A DNA stretch of 64,000 bases. Origin: an uncultured Christensenellaceae bacterium. Its GTDB lineage: Bacteria > Bacillota > Clostridia > Christensenellales > Borkfalkiaceae. Location of the stretch: assembly GCA_910588615.1 (NCBI GenBank), contig CAJUOI010000005.1, positions 1-64,000 of the forward strand, read 5' to 3'. Shown piece by piece: positions 23,149 to 31,324 of the stretch (position 1 is the stretch's first letter; the number at the start of each line of letters is the position of its first letter). Position numbers and translations under genes: made by a program. The notes under the pieces were generated by a model. That model was given only the letters and a program-made list of their open reading frames with translations. It did no database searches and was not told the DNA's origin.

Positions 23149-26076
23149 TTACCAAGGTCTGCCGTGGCACTTCTTATACTTGAGTCCGCTTCCGCAGGGG
23201 CAAGGATCGTTCGGTCCGACCTTCTTCAACTTTTTCTTGGTCGCGGGATTGTATTTCCCGGAACCGTTTGTTTTCAGCGCGTCGACGTTGACCGCCGCGG
23301 GCACGTCGGGCACTGCGTCGGCCGCAGGCGCAGCTTTTTCCTTTGCTTTTGTCTCCGACTCGGGTGCATTTTCTTCGCTTGCTTCCGTTGCTTCGCTTGC
23401 CTTGCTCGGCTGCTGCGGGCGGGATACCGAAGGCATCACACGCTGCACGGGCTGCGGGCGCTCCTGAATCTGCGCTTTCAGCAAAATCGCAATCGTGCGC
23501 TCCTGAATACGTTCGATCATCTCGTCGAACATCGCGAAGCCTTCCTGTTTATACGCGATAACGGGGTCTATCTGACCCACCGCGCGCAAAACGATACCCT
23601 TGCGCAGACGGTCCATGGCGTCGATATGATCGATCCAGTTGGAGTCGACGACGCGGAGAAGCACGCTGCGCTCCACGTCGGAAAAGTTGACGGGAAGTTC
23701 CGCCTGAATATTGGCGATCTTCTCCTCGTAGCATTTTTGCGTCTTTTCGGAAATGCGCTTGATTGCGTCATCGTACTCCCACTTTTCCAGCTTTTCGCGC
23801 GTGATATAGTTACTTCCCTCGGGAATCAGCTTGCGCTCGATCGCCTCGTTCAAGTCGTCCTCGTTCCATTTCTCGGGCATCTGGTCGGCATTGACCGCTG
23901 CGCGTACCGTTGCCGCAACGTAGTCCGGAATATATTTCAGTACCTGATCGTGCACGCTTTCGCCCTTGATCACCTTCATGCGCTCTGCATACATAATCTT
24001 ACGCTGATTGTTCATGACGTCGTCGTATTGCAGGACGTTTTTACGGATACTGAAGTTTCTGCCTTCGATTTGCTTTTGCGCATACTCGATTAAGCGGGAC
24101 AGCAGTCTGGATTCGAGGCTCTCGTCCTCCTCCATTTTTGCGCGGCTATAAATCGACTTCATCCGTTCACCGCCGAAACGCATCATCAAATCGTCTTCAA
24201 GCGAGAGGAAAAACAGCGACGCGCCCATGTCGCCCTGCCGTCCCGAACGACCGCGCAACTGGTTATCGATACGGCGGCTTTCGTGCCGTTCGGTACCGAT
24301 AATGCACAGTCCGCCCGCCGCAATTACTTTCTGCTTTTCTTCGTCCGTCTTTTCCTTATATGAATCGTATAACGAACGGTAACGTTGACGCACTTGTTCC
24401 GTCGCCTCGTCGAGCTCCGCGTAGCTCGTGGCAAGCTCGATGGTTTCACGCTCGACGCCCTCTTCGCGCAAACGCTTTTTCGCGAGATATTCGGGATTGC
24501 CGCCGAGCAGAATATCCGTTCCGCGACCCGCCATGTTGGTTGCAATCGTAACCGCGCCGAATCTGCCCGCCTGCGCCACGATTTCCGCCTCGCGCTCGTG
24601 GTTCTTTGCATTCAATATATTGTGATGAATTCCGTTGCGGATCAAAAGACGGGAAATTTCTTCCGATTTCTCTACCGATACGGTACCCACGAGAATGGGC
24701 TGTCCCTTTTCGTGCCGCTCGGCAATCTCCCTGACGATCGCCTTCTTCTTACCGTCTACCGTCGCAAACACCCTGTCGTGCATGTCGATCCTCTTTATCG
24801 GTCTGTTGGTAGGAATCTCCACGACGTCGAGAGAGTAAATCGTACGGAATTCGCCCTCCTCCGTCTTGGCGGTACCCGTCATTCCCGAGAGTTTGCGGTA
24901 GAGTCTGAAATAATTCTGGAAGGTAATCGTTGCAAACGTCTTATTCTCTTCCCGAATCTTCACCCCTTCCTTCGCTTCGATTGCCTGATGCAAGCCGTCG
25001 GAATAACGGCGTCCGATCATCAGACGCCCCGTAAACTCGTCGACGATGATGATTTCGCCGTCCTTGATAATATACTCTTCGTTGAGGTGGAAAAGATGAT
25101 GCGCTTTAAGCGCCTGCTGGATATGGTGGTTGAGCGACTGGTGGGCGATGTCCGCCACATTGTCGATGTTGAAGAATTTTTCCGCTTTTTCCGCGCCGTA
25201 TTCGGTAAGCTGAACCTGCTTGTCCTTCCGCTCGATAACGTAATCCCATTCGAGTTCCTCCGCCTTTTGCAGCTTCTGCGCGCTCGAATCGTTCTTTTTA
25301 CGGTTCTTTTCCGCGTTTTCCGCGTCCTTCAAGTCGTCGTCGAAGCCGCCCTTCAACGTTCTCACGAAGCGGTCGACTTGCTCGTACAGCGAGGAGGATT
25401 GCTCGCCCTTACCCGAAATAATGAGCGGCGTTCTTGCTTCGTCGATCAAAATAGAGTCCACCTCGTCGACGATGGCAAAGTTGAGCTCGCGCTGCACCAT
25501 AAGCTTCAAGTCGGATTTCAGGTTGTCGCGCAGATAGTCGAACCCGAACTCGTTATTCGTTCCGTAAGTAATGTCGCATGCGTACGCCGCGCGCTTTTCG
25601 TCGTCTTCCATACCGGGGACGACCACGCCGACCGTAAGCCCCATAAATCTATGCACTTTGCCCATCCATTCCGCATCGCGGCGGGCAAGATAATCGTTGA
25701 CCGTTACGATATGCACCCCTCTGCCCGACAGCGCTTCGAGGTACGCGGGGAGCGTTGCAACAAGCGTCTTTCCTTCTCCCGTCTTCATTTCGGCGATCCG
25801 CCCCTGAAACAGACAGATGCCGCCGATAATCTGAACGCGGAAATGCTTCATGCCGAGAACGCGCGCGCTCGCTTCGCGCAGCGCCGCAAATGCGTCGGGG
25901 AGAATGTCGTCGAGCGTTTCTCCGTTTTTCAGCCGATCCTTTAAAATTCCCGTCTGCGCTTTCAGCTCCGCATCGCTCATTGCGGCGTACTTCGGTTCGA
26001 GCGCTTCTACCCGAAGCGCCTTCTTCGTCAGTTTTTTGATGCTTCTGCGGCTTTCTCCGCGCGTGATAAGACCCAT
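23149..26076 (-). CDS. secA: preprotein translocase ATPase SecA
   Basis: SecA drives secretory proteins through SecYEG by ATP hydrolysis. The 975-residue chain has Walker A (MKTGEGKT, ~residue 100), the DEVDS box, the helicase-type GTVSVEKSEEISRLL and TNMAGRGTDI motifs, and QLRGRSGRQGD. A linker rich in Pro/Ala/Glu leads to a C-terminal SEC-C zinc motif (PCPCGSGLKYKKCHG), which binds SecB or ribosomes. An acidic insert with DDDLKDAENAEKNRKK lies at ~245-265. It is the general SecA1, not accessory SecA2, judging by the complete zinc tail. Its own promoter is at 26133-26160. Confidence 0.98.
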   Translation of the reverse strand: MGLITRGESRRSIKKLTKKALRVEALEPKYAAMSDAELKAQTGILKDRLKNGETLDDILPDAFAALREASARVLGMKHFRVQIIGGICLFQGRIAEMKTGEGKTLVATLPAYLEALSGRGVHIVTVNDYLARRDAEWMGKVHRFMGLTVGVVVPGMEDDEKRAAYACDITYGTNNEFGFDYLRDNLKSDLKLMVQRELNFAIVDEVDSILIDEARTPLIISGKGEQSSSLYEQVDRFVRTLKGGFDDDLKDAENAEKNRKKNDSSAQKLQKAEELEWDYVIERKDKQVQLTEYGAEKAEKFFNIDNVADIAHQSLNHHIQQALKAHHLFHLNEEYIIKDGEIIIVDEFTGRLMIGRRYSDGLHQAIEAKEGVKIREENKTFATITFQNYFRLYRKLSGMTGTAKTEEGEFRTIYSLDVVEIPTNRPIKRIDMHDRVFATVDGKKKAIVREIAERHEKGQPILVGTVSVEKSEEISRLLIRNGIHHNILNAKNHEREAEIVAQAGRFGAVTIATNMAGRGTDILLGGNPEYLAKKRLREEGVERETIELATSYAELDEATEQVRQRYRSLYDSYKEKTDEEKQKVIAAGGLCIIGTERHESRRIDNQLRGRSGRQGDMGASLFFLSLEDDLMMRFGGERMKSIYSRAKMEEDESLESRLLSRLIEYAQKQIEGRNFSIRKNVLQYDDVMNNQRKIMYAERMKVIKGESVHDQVLKYIPDYVAATVRAAVNADQMPEKWNEDDLNEAIERKLIPEGSNYITREKLEKWEYDDAIKRISEKTQKCYEEKIANIQAELPVNFSDVERSVLLRVVDSNWIDHIDAMDRLRKGIVLRAVGQIDPVIAYKQEGFAMFDEMIERIQERTIAILLKAQIQERPQPVQRVMPSVSRPQQPSKASEATEASEENAPESETKAKEKAAPAADAVPDVPAAVNVDALKTNGSGKYNPATKKKLKKVGPNDPCPCGSGLKYKKCHGRPW

Positions 26077-26132
26077 AAAGTATTGCTCCTTCCCGGAAAC
26101 CCCCGCGGGATTTCCTACACGTTATTTTAAAT

Positions 26133-26160
26133 AGTATAGATATACTAATCTATTTTACAA
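26133..26160 (-). promoter_or_regulatory. sigma-A promoter upstream of secA
   Basis: On the minus strand, -35 TTGTAA (26155-26160) and -10 TATACT (26133-26138) are 16 bp apart, in an AT-rich stretch about 60 bp before the secA ATG. It probably drives secA-prfB-tsaD. Confidence 0.6.
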
Positions 26161-26251
26161 TAATTTAAAAAAAACGCAAAGCATTTTTAGGTGCTTTTCG
26201 AGAATTTCGTATCGATTACACAAAAAATCGGGATTTTTGCGTCGAAATTTT

Positions 26252-26277
26252 AAACCCGCGCTTTTTCGCGCGGGTTT
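26252..26277 (-). terminator. terminator after the DeoC-like gene
   Basis: AAACCCGCGC (26252-26261) pairs with GCGCGGGTTT (26268-26277) over a 6-nt loop, followed on the minus strand by AAAATTT. It lies 7 bp from the stop codon of the DeoC-like gene and separates it from secA. Confidence 0.8.
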
Positions 26278-26283
26278 TCCGTT

Positions 26284-27075
26284 TCAATTTTCGTTCTCCG
26301 TTCCCCGGTCTGCCGTATCGCCGCTTTCCGTTTCGGTTATGGGGATCCCCTCGACGAAGCCGCCCTCCTCCGCAGCGCAATACAATTCCTTTTCGATTTC
26401 AGCCGCGAAACGCGTCATCCCCCGCGCCGCGCCCGCCTTTACGAGCAGACGCAGTTGCTCGGCGTTCTCTACGCCCGAAGCGTCTACGCGCACCCGTCCC
26501 GCGCTCAGCCGCACGGCGAGCATGATCAAATCGATTTCCCCGCGTACCGATACCGCGTCTGCTTTGGCTTCGCACGCCGCTCGCACACCCCGCTCTATCT
26601 CCGCCTCGCTCAGCGAACGGTCGTCGAGCGAATAGACCAGCACACACTTCTTCACCGAGCGCTTCACGCGCCTGATTTCCCGCTTCAAATAGGCGAAGTT
26701 CCCGCCGAAAAGGGCGGAGTAGCAGGGCACGAGCCGTATCTCCTTGGCGCCCTGCCGCGCGGCACGCTTCGCCTCCGCTTTTTTTACGGAAATCAGACTT
26801 TCGCCCGTTCCGCCCGCCACACACGATACGATCGGCTCCCCTTCGCCCATTCGGCGCCGCGCCGCCGAAACGTTTACGGGAAACACTGCGATTGCCGCAG
26901 CCCCCGTTTTCTTTACGAGATCGCAGGCGGCATTCAGCGCGTACCGGTCAGTTTCCCGCCGCGCCGCGTCGATTTCCAAACGCTTCAAAGTAAAGGTTAC
27001 CTCTCGCTCCCGCCGCTCTCTTTTAAACTCTTCGTATTCCGTAATTTCTTTTTTGGATAAAACCGTTCCTTCCAT
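26284..27075 (-). CDS. DeoC-like TIM-barrel protein lacking the aldolase lysines
   Basis: The 263-residue product follows the layout of deoxyribose-phosphate aldolase: a helical N-terminus, AAIAVFPVNVSAARR (family: VCVNPxYV), SCVAGGTGESLISVKKAEAKRAARQGAKEIRLV (family: TVxGFPxG...EIDMV), a CVLVYSLDDRSLSEAEIERGVRAACEAKADAVSVRG segment and RVDASGVENAEQLRLLVKAGAAR. The Schiff-base Lys (family KTSTG) is replaced within SVRGE and the second Lys (family KxSGG) lies in VRVDASG. The catalytic Asp of EIDMV is Arg. It is therefore unlikely to be an active aldolase. It stands alone, with a terminator after it and no pentose or nucleoside genes nearby. No good ribosome site is seen before ATG 27075. Confidence 0.65.
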   Translation of the reverse strand: MEGTVLSKKEITEYEEFKRERREREVTFTLKRLEIDAARRETDRYALNAACDLVKKTGAAAIAVFPVNVSAARRRMGEGEPIVSCVAGGTGESLISVKKAEAKRAARQGAKEIRLVPCYSALFGGNFAYLKREIRRVKRSVKKCVLVYSLDDRSLSEAEIERGVRAACEAKADAVSVRGEIDLIMLAVRLSAGRVRVDASGVENAEQLRLLVKAGAARGMTRFAAEIEKELYCAAEEGGFVEGIPITETESGDTADRGTENEN

Positions 27076-27159
27076 ACGAAGCGATTATTCCCGAAAACAT
27101 TTAAAAATATTCTTTTCTTAGCTATTTTATGACAAAAAAAAGAGAGTACAATTCTTGGT

Positions 27160-27402
27160 ATGAATCTCCTCTCCGTTCAAGGAATGGGCGTCTTTTGGAC
27201 GTGCTGCATTCTCCTTATCTGTATCATCCTCGTACACGCATTTCGCCTTGCGCGGCTCGGCTGGCGCACGCTTCGAAAAAAGCTTCCCCCCGAAAAGCCG
27301 AAACCCAAAGAACCCGAGCCCGTGTACTACCTCGTCGAGAAAAAGAAAAAGCGCGCCAAAACGGAATACGATAAACCCAAACAAATCCGTTTTAAAGATT
27401 AG
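27160..27402 (+). CDS. small single-pass membrane protein with a basic tail, 80 aa
   Basis: Residues ~8-30 (GMGVFWTCCILLICIILVHAF) form one membrane helix. The rest is proline- and lysine-rich (PPEKPKPKEPEP, VEKKKKRAKTEY) and should face the cytoplasm. The gene is convergent with rsfS and their stop codons overlap by 4 bp. The ribosome site is weak. The start region is AT-rich and divergent from the DeoC-like gene, so a promoter in 27076-27159 could serve both. I do not recognise the family; the normal composition and preserved frame argue that it is real. Confidence 0.55.
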   Translation: MNLLSVQGMGVFWTCCILLICIILVHAFRLARLGWRTLRKKLPPEKPKPKEPEPVYYLVEKKKKRAKTEYDKPKQIRFKD

Positions 27403-27767
27403 CCCTTCGACCCGGTATCGTCGTCCGTATACCGCTCGACGTTTCTTCCCGAATCCCAGAGCCGTTCGAGATAATAGAACAGGCGGGACTCCTCGTTGAA
27501 GATATGCACGACAACGTCTCCGTAGTCGACGACGCCCCAGCGCCCCTCGCGCAATCCCTCCTTGCGCAGAGCGGTTACTCCCGCTTTTTCCAACTCCTCT
27601 TCCACGTTGTCGCCGAGCGCGCGCACCTGCGTCGTGCTCGTTCCGCTTGCAATAACGAAGTAACTGCATACCACCGTTTGTTCGCCGACGTTCACCAACA
27701 GTATATCCTTCGCTTTTTTTGCCGCAAGCGCCTTTGCGCAAGCCTTCGCCAATTCATATCCTTCCAT
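27399..27767 (-). CDS. rsfS: ribosomal silencing factor RsfS
   Basis: RsfS binds ribosomal protein uL14 and keeps 50S and 30S subunits apart when nutrients run low. The 122-residue protein shows the family core: KAKDILLVNVGEQTVVCSYFVIASG, STTQVRALGDNVEEEL and WGVVDYGDVVVHIF, then EESRLFYYLERLW. ATG 27767 is preferred over the TTG two codons upstream because AGAGG lies at the right distance. It follows the nadD-yqeK fusion gene, the usual clostridial order nadD-yqeK-rsfS. Confidence 0.95.
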   Translation of the reverse strand: MEGYELAKACAKALAAKKAKDILLVNVGEQTVVCSYFVIASGTSTTQVRALGDNVEEELEKAGVTALRKEGLREGRWGVVDYGDVVVHIFNEESRLFYYLERLWDSGRNVERYTDDDTGSKG

Positions 27768-27792
27768 AAACAACCTCTTTTTTGATTTTTTT

Positions 27793-27818
27793 ACGTATTA
27801 TGCATGGCATAATACTAT
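27793..27818. repeat. 26-bp palindromic repeat, copy 1
   Basis: GTATTATG (27795-27802) and CATAATAC (27808-27815) form an 8-bp stem with a 5-nt loop (CATGG). The 26 bp match 29805-29830 at all but two loop positions. The right arm reaches the stop codon of the NadD-YqeK gene. On the plus strand a T run follows closely. Confidence 0.7.
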
Positions 27819-28945
27819 GATTTTTTGCTTTTTATCCAATTATAAGCCTTTTTCGTCAGAGAATATATCTCGCAACCTTTGCTTTGATTCGCTTCAAGGT
27901 AGGCGTTCTGATGCTCGAAACAGAGTAAAAGACACTCGTCCAAGTCCCGTTTCAACGCCGCGCGCAATCGTTCTACCTCGGGAAATTCGCGCCCCTCTTC
28001 CAACATATCCGCCAGAAAAATAAGCTTTCCCAGCGGCGTCATGTCCTCCCTGCCGCTCGTGTGATAACGGATCGCGTCGAGCACCTCCTCGTCCGTTACG
28101 CCGAATGCGTGCTCGGCAAGGTACGCACCCGTATATTGATGCACAACGGGCGCAGGCACGCCGTCGGGCAGAGAGAACCCGCAAAGTAAGGGCGACGACA
28201 GAGGAACGTATTTTCCGCAATCATGCAACGCCGAGGCAAGGATCGCCTTCTTTTGGGAAATGCCGTAGCGGGGTGCGCACTCCGCCGCAAGCAGAGCAAC
28301 GCGATAGCTGTGTTCCCGACGCTCCTGCTTTTCAAGTGCGAGCGCGGGCGCAATCGCAGGGTGCGTATACAGCCCCCTTTCGTCGATATACCGCCGTACT
28401 CCTTCGGGCAAATCCTCCGTTTTCTTTCCGAAGGCAATCGCCACACGGATGCGGGTAGACGACACCTCCTCCCCGCAGAAAGGAACGGAAACAAAATCCC
28501 GATGAAAACGCGCCCGAAACCGCTCGTGCAAATCACAGGATAAATTCCCCCTCCCGCAAGCGGCAAGCGTAACGCAGGACAGAATCCGATCCGGCAGCTT
28601 CCAAGAAAAAAAATCTTCAAGCATATCCGCGCCCACGAGCCAGTACAGCTCCGCTCCCGCATACGCTTTTGCAAAGTACTCCGCCGTCAGATAAGTAAAG
28701 CTTGTATCCCCGCGGAATATTTCATGATCGCTGATTTGTGCCTTTTTTATCCCTTGAAAGGCGATTTCCGCCATTTCAAGTCGGTTTTCCGCAGAAGCAA
28801 CCGCCCCGTTCCGCTTATGAGGCGCAACAAAAGATGGGATGATAACGATTTCGTCCAATGCAAGCGCGCGGATTGCCGCCGCAACGAGGCGCACGTGCTC
28901 TCTGTGGACGGGGTCGAAGGAGCCGCCGAACAGACCGACTCTCAT
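27815..28945 (-). CDS. nadD: fusion of NadD (nicotinate-nucleotide adenylyltransferase) and YqeK-type HD phosphohydrolase
   Basis: Residues 1-~190 are NadD, which joins ATP to nicotinate mononucleotide in NAD synthesis: GLFGGSFDPVHREH (nucleotide-binding HxxH-like motif), IPSFVAPHK, YWLVGADML and the C-terminal SSTRIR with VRRYIDERGLY. Residues ~200-376 are an HD-domain hydrolase like YqeK (Ap4A hydrolase): REHSYRVA, ALHDCGKY, VVHQYTGA, YHTSGREDMTPLGKLIFLADMLEEGR. In Bacillus these are neighbouring genes; here they are one frame. The GGTGAAAAATT ribosome site is adequate. It precedes rsfS on the same transcript and is divergent from a four-helix membrane protein gene. Confidence 0.95.
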   Translation of the reverse strand: MRVGLFGGSFDPVHREHVRLVAAAIRALALDEIVIIPSFVAPHKRNGAVASAENRLEMAEIAFQGIKKAQISDHEIFRGDTSFTYLTAEYFAKAYAGAELYWLVGADMLEDFFSWKLPDRILSCVTLAACGRGNLSCDLHERFRARFHRDFVSVPFCGEEVSSTRIRVAIAFGKKTEDLPEGVRRYIDERGLYTHPAIAPALALEKQERREHSYRVALLAAECAPRYGISQKKAILASALHDCGKYVPLSSPLLCGFSLPDGVPAPVVHQYTGAYLAEHAFGVTDEEVLDAIRYHTSGREDMTPLGKLIFLADMLEEGREFPEVERLRAALKRDLDECLLLCFEHQNAYLEANQSKGCEIYSLTKKAYNWIKSKKS

Positions 28946-29035
28946 AATTTTTCACCATTGAACATACTTCAATTATACAATATTTTTTCCCTATTTGCAA
29001 GTTTAATTTGCGCAAAACGCGTCAAAAATTACGGT

Positions 29036-29800
29036 ATGAAAAAAATAGATTTTCCCTTGATCGCCGACGTCCTCTTTTACGGCGTCGCCGCATTCTTTTT
29101 ATCCGTCGGATTTCTCAGGTACTTCAAAATTTCGCTTGCCCTTTCCGTAGCGCTCGCTTGTTTATTTGCTCTGTCTGCGGCAGGCATTGTCTTTCTCATT
29201 GCTTACCGAAACCACCGCAAGCGCAACTTAAGCAAAAAAGAGCGGGAGGAACGCGACGCTCTCCTTTTACATCTTGCGCTTGAAAAAGAAGAGCGCGTCC
29301 GCGCCGCGTTGCTTCTTGCGTTCAAAGCGGACGGAAAGGAGAACGCGCACTGCGAGGGAGACGGCTTGGAGGCGGACGGATTATACCTGCCCCGCTTCTC
29401 CATGCAACCCATCTCCGCCGATGAAATCGCAAAACTTATCCGCGAATATCACGGCTCACAGTTCACTCTCGTCTGCAACGATTTGACCGCAGAAGCGGAA
29501 AAACTGCTCGATCGGTTCGGACTGAAAACCATGAAGGGAAACGAAATATACTCCCTTTTTTCCCGCACGGACACCGTCCCCTCCCCCTTGATTCTGGGCG
29601 AAGTTCCGCGCAAAAGCGCAAAGCGGACCTTTCGGCGAATCTTTTCCAAGAAGAGCGCGCGCCCGTTTTTTACGAGCGGAATTCTGCTGCTGTTTATGAG
29701 CCTGTTTACCTTCTTTCCCGTTTATTACCTCGTATCGGGCACCGTTCTCATGCTGCTCGCCGTAACCGTAAGAAGCTTCGGTTACGCCCAATCTACCTAA
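29036..29800 (+). CDS. four-helix membrane protein of unknown function
   Basis: The 254-residue frame starts at ATG 29036 (MKKIDFPLIADVLFYG); longer open frames run back over the divergent nadD gene and are not credible. Two membrane helices (about 10-30 and 35-58) come first, then a cytoplasmic domain of ~130 residues, and two more helices (about 207-228 and 230-248, ending VRSFGYAQST). The soluble part contains an ISADEIAKLIREYHGSQFTLVCND segment reminiscent of a small alpha/beta fold. No family is recognised. A copy of the 26-bp palindromic repeat follows its stop codon by 4 bp. Confidence 0.75.
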   Translation: MKKIDFPLIADVLFYGVAAFFLSVGFLRYFKISLALSVALACLFALSAAGIVFLIAYRNHRKRNLSKKEREERDALLLHLALEKEERVRAALLLAFKADGKENAHCEGDGLEADGLYLPRFSMQPISADEIAKLIREYHGSQFTLVCNDLTAEAEKLLDRFGLKTMKGNEIYSLFSRTDTVPSPLILGEVPRKSAKRTFRRIFSKKSARPFFTSGILLLFMSLFTFFPVYYLVSGTVLMLLAVTVRSFGYAQST

Positions 29801-29804
29801 AATC

Positions 29805-29830
29805 ACGTATTATGTGTGGCATAATACTAT
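29805..29830. repeat. 26-bp palindromic repeat, copy 2
   Basis: GTATTATG (29807-29814) and CATAATAC (29820-29827) with loop TGTGG. It matches copy 1 (27793-27818) except for two loop bases. It lies between the ends of two convergent genes, just before a true terminator. Confidence 0.7.
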
Positions 29831-29841
29831 AAATATTTAAA

Positions 29842-29865
29842 AAATGCCCTCCTTTGGGGGCATTT
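29842..29865. terminator. terminator between convergent genes
   Basis: AAATGCCCTCC and GGGGGCATTT form a stem with one mismatch and a short TTT loop. On the minus strand it is followed by a T run, so it ends the leftward recX-birA-nnr transcript 12 bp after the nnr stop codon. Confidence 0.85.
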
Positions 29866-29876
29866 CTCTTGTTGAT

Positions 29877-31322
29877 TTACTGCCGAACGGACGCTATTGC
29901 CTGCGGAATCTTTAAAATCACGTCCTCGGGCGTAGTTCCGTAATCGCCCGTTTCCTCCTCGGCAAGCTCGCCCGCACGCCCCAGAATAAAGCTCGATACG
30001 CACGCCGCCTCAAACGCGGACACCCCGCGGGCGCAGGTTCCGACCAGCAATCCCGACAGCACGTCTCCGCTTCCCCCCTTTGCGAGGGCGGGCGTCCCCG
30101 TGGAATTAATTACCGTCTGAATTCCGTTACTGATAATCGAACGGTTGTTTTTCAGAATCACCGTAACGCCGTATTCTCGTGCAAACTCCCCCGCAAGCGG
30201 AAGCGCGTCGTCAAGGATCTCCTTCACGCTCCTGCCTGTCAGACGGGAGAACTCCTTGGGGTGCGGCGTCAAAATTACTTCGCAGGCGCTCTTTTTCAGC
30301 GGTTCCATGCCGTACGCCGCAAGCGCGGACAGCGCGTCCGCGTCAAGAATCAGCGTCCCTTGATACTCGTTCAAAAGCCCGACGACAAGCTCGTATAACT
30401 CCTTGTTGACACCCGCACCCATCCCGAGCGCAACGGCGTCGGCAGAAAGTATCTCGGCGTTTAACCCATGAAAATCTCCCACGACGCACGACGGCATCGC
30501 CACCCCCAGTTGCGCCGCATACGCCTCGGGCACACATACGAAAGTATAGCCGCACCCTGAGCGCAGACAGGCTCGTGCCGACAGCGTTACCGCGCCGATC
30601 CGAGTACCACCGCTCAGCAGATACGCCTTGCCGAACGTTCCCTTATTCACGTTACTGCGTTTATATGGAAAATAGGTAGCAACGTCCTCGTCTTCCCAGA
30701 CGCGCGTACCCTTATCGGGAGTAGAGATTCCGATGTCCGCGATACTCACCCGACCCGCAACGTCCACACCGTCGGCAAGCGTCAACGCGTTCTTCATGTA
30801 CCCCATCGTAAGCGTTTCGTCAGCGCGGACGCAGGGCGTTAGGGCAATACCGTTATCCGACAGTCCGCTTGGAACGTCGCAGGAAACAACGTACGCCCCA
30901 TTCGAGTTGATAAAGGCAATCAGCGCCGCAGCGTCGCCTTCGGGTGTGCGCGAAAGCCCCGTACCGAGGACACAGTCCACAACGAGGGCATACCGTCGAC
31001 GCGGAATCCTGCCCAGAACCTCGCCCTTATATCTGATTTTGGCGCGGGCGCAATCGCTTGAAAACTTTTCGGCGAGGCAGAGAATCTGCGTCGCCCTTCC
31101 GCGCTCTGCCAAAAGCCGCGCCGCGATAAATCCGTCCCCGCCGTTGTTGCCGCCGCCGCAAACGAAGAGCGCTTCGTCCGCTTCGACCGCATTCATTGCA
31201 GCCTCCACCGTATCTGCAAGCGCAAGCCCCGCCCGCTCCATGAAAACGCGTGCGGGCGTCCCCTGCATCACTGCCCTTCTGTCCGCCTCGTGCGACTGCT
31301 TGTAATCGTATGAAAAAAACAT
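29877..31322 (-). CDS. nnr: bifunctional NAD(P)HX epimerase / ADP-dependent dehydratase
   Basis: This enzyme repairs hydrated NADH and NADPH. Residues 1-~205 are the epimerase (YjeF_N) domain: FVCGGGNNGGDGFIAARLL and VDCVLGTG. Residues ~215-481 are the dehydratase (ribokinase-like) domain: KGTFGKAYLLSGG, ALGMGAG, LILDADALSAL, VILTPHPKEFSRL, and GSGDVLSGLLVG with the catalytic Asp. The 481-residue length fits the fused bacterial form. The 2-bp gap to birA shows co-transcription with recX and birA. The start MFFSYDY is directly behind the birA stop. Confidence 0.96.
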   Translation of the reverse strand: MFFSYDYKQSHEADRRAVMQGTPARVFMERAGLALADTVEAAMNAVEADEALFVCGGGNNGGDGFIAARLLAERGRATQILCLAEKFSSDCARAKIRYKGEVLGRIPRRRYALVVDCVLGTGLSRTPEGDAAALIAFINSNGAYVVSCDVPSGLSDNGIALTPCVRADETLTMGYMKNALTLADGVDVAGRVSIADIGISTPDKGTRVWEDEDVATYFPYKRSNVNKGTFGKAYLLSGGTRIGAVTLSARACLRSGCGYTFVCVPEAYAAQLGVAMPSCVVGDFHGLNAEILSADAVALGMGAGVNKELYELVVGLLNEYQGTLILDADALSALAAYGMEPLKKSACEVILTPHPKEFSRLTGRSVKEILDDALPLAGEFAREYGVTVILKNNRSIISNGIQTVINSTGTPALAKGGSGDVLSGLLVGTCARGVSAFEAACVSSFILGRAGELAEEETGDYGTTPEDVILKIPQAIASVRQ

Positions 31323-31324
31323 TG

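Noticed and set aside
24385..25944. 519-codon plus-strand frame opposite secA
   Set aside because: Antisense shadow of secA.
28724..29035. Extended start for the four-helix membrane protein
   Set aside because: The extension overlaps the divergent nadD start and their promoter region; MKKIDFPL at 29036 begins at the natural membrane helix.
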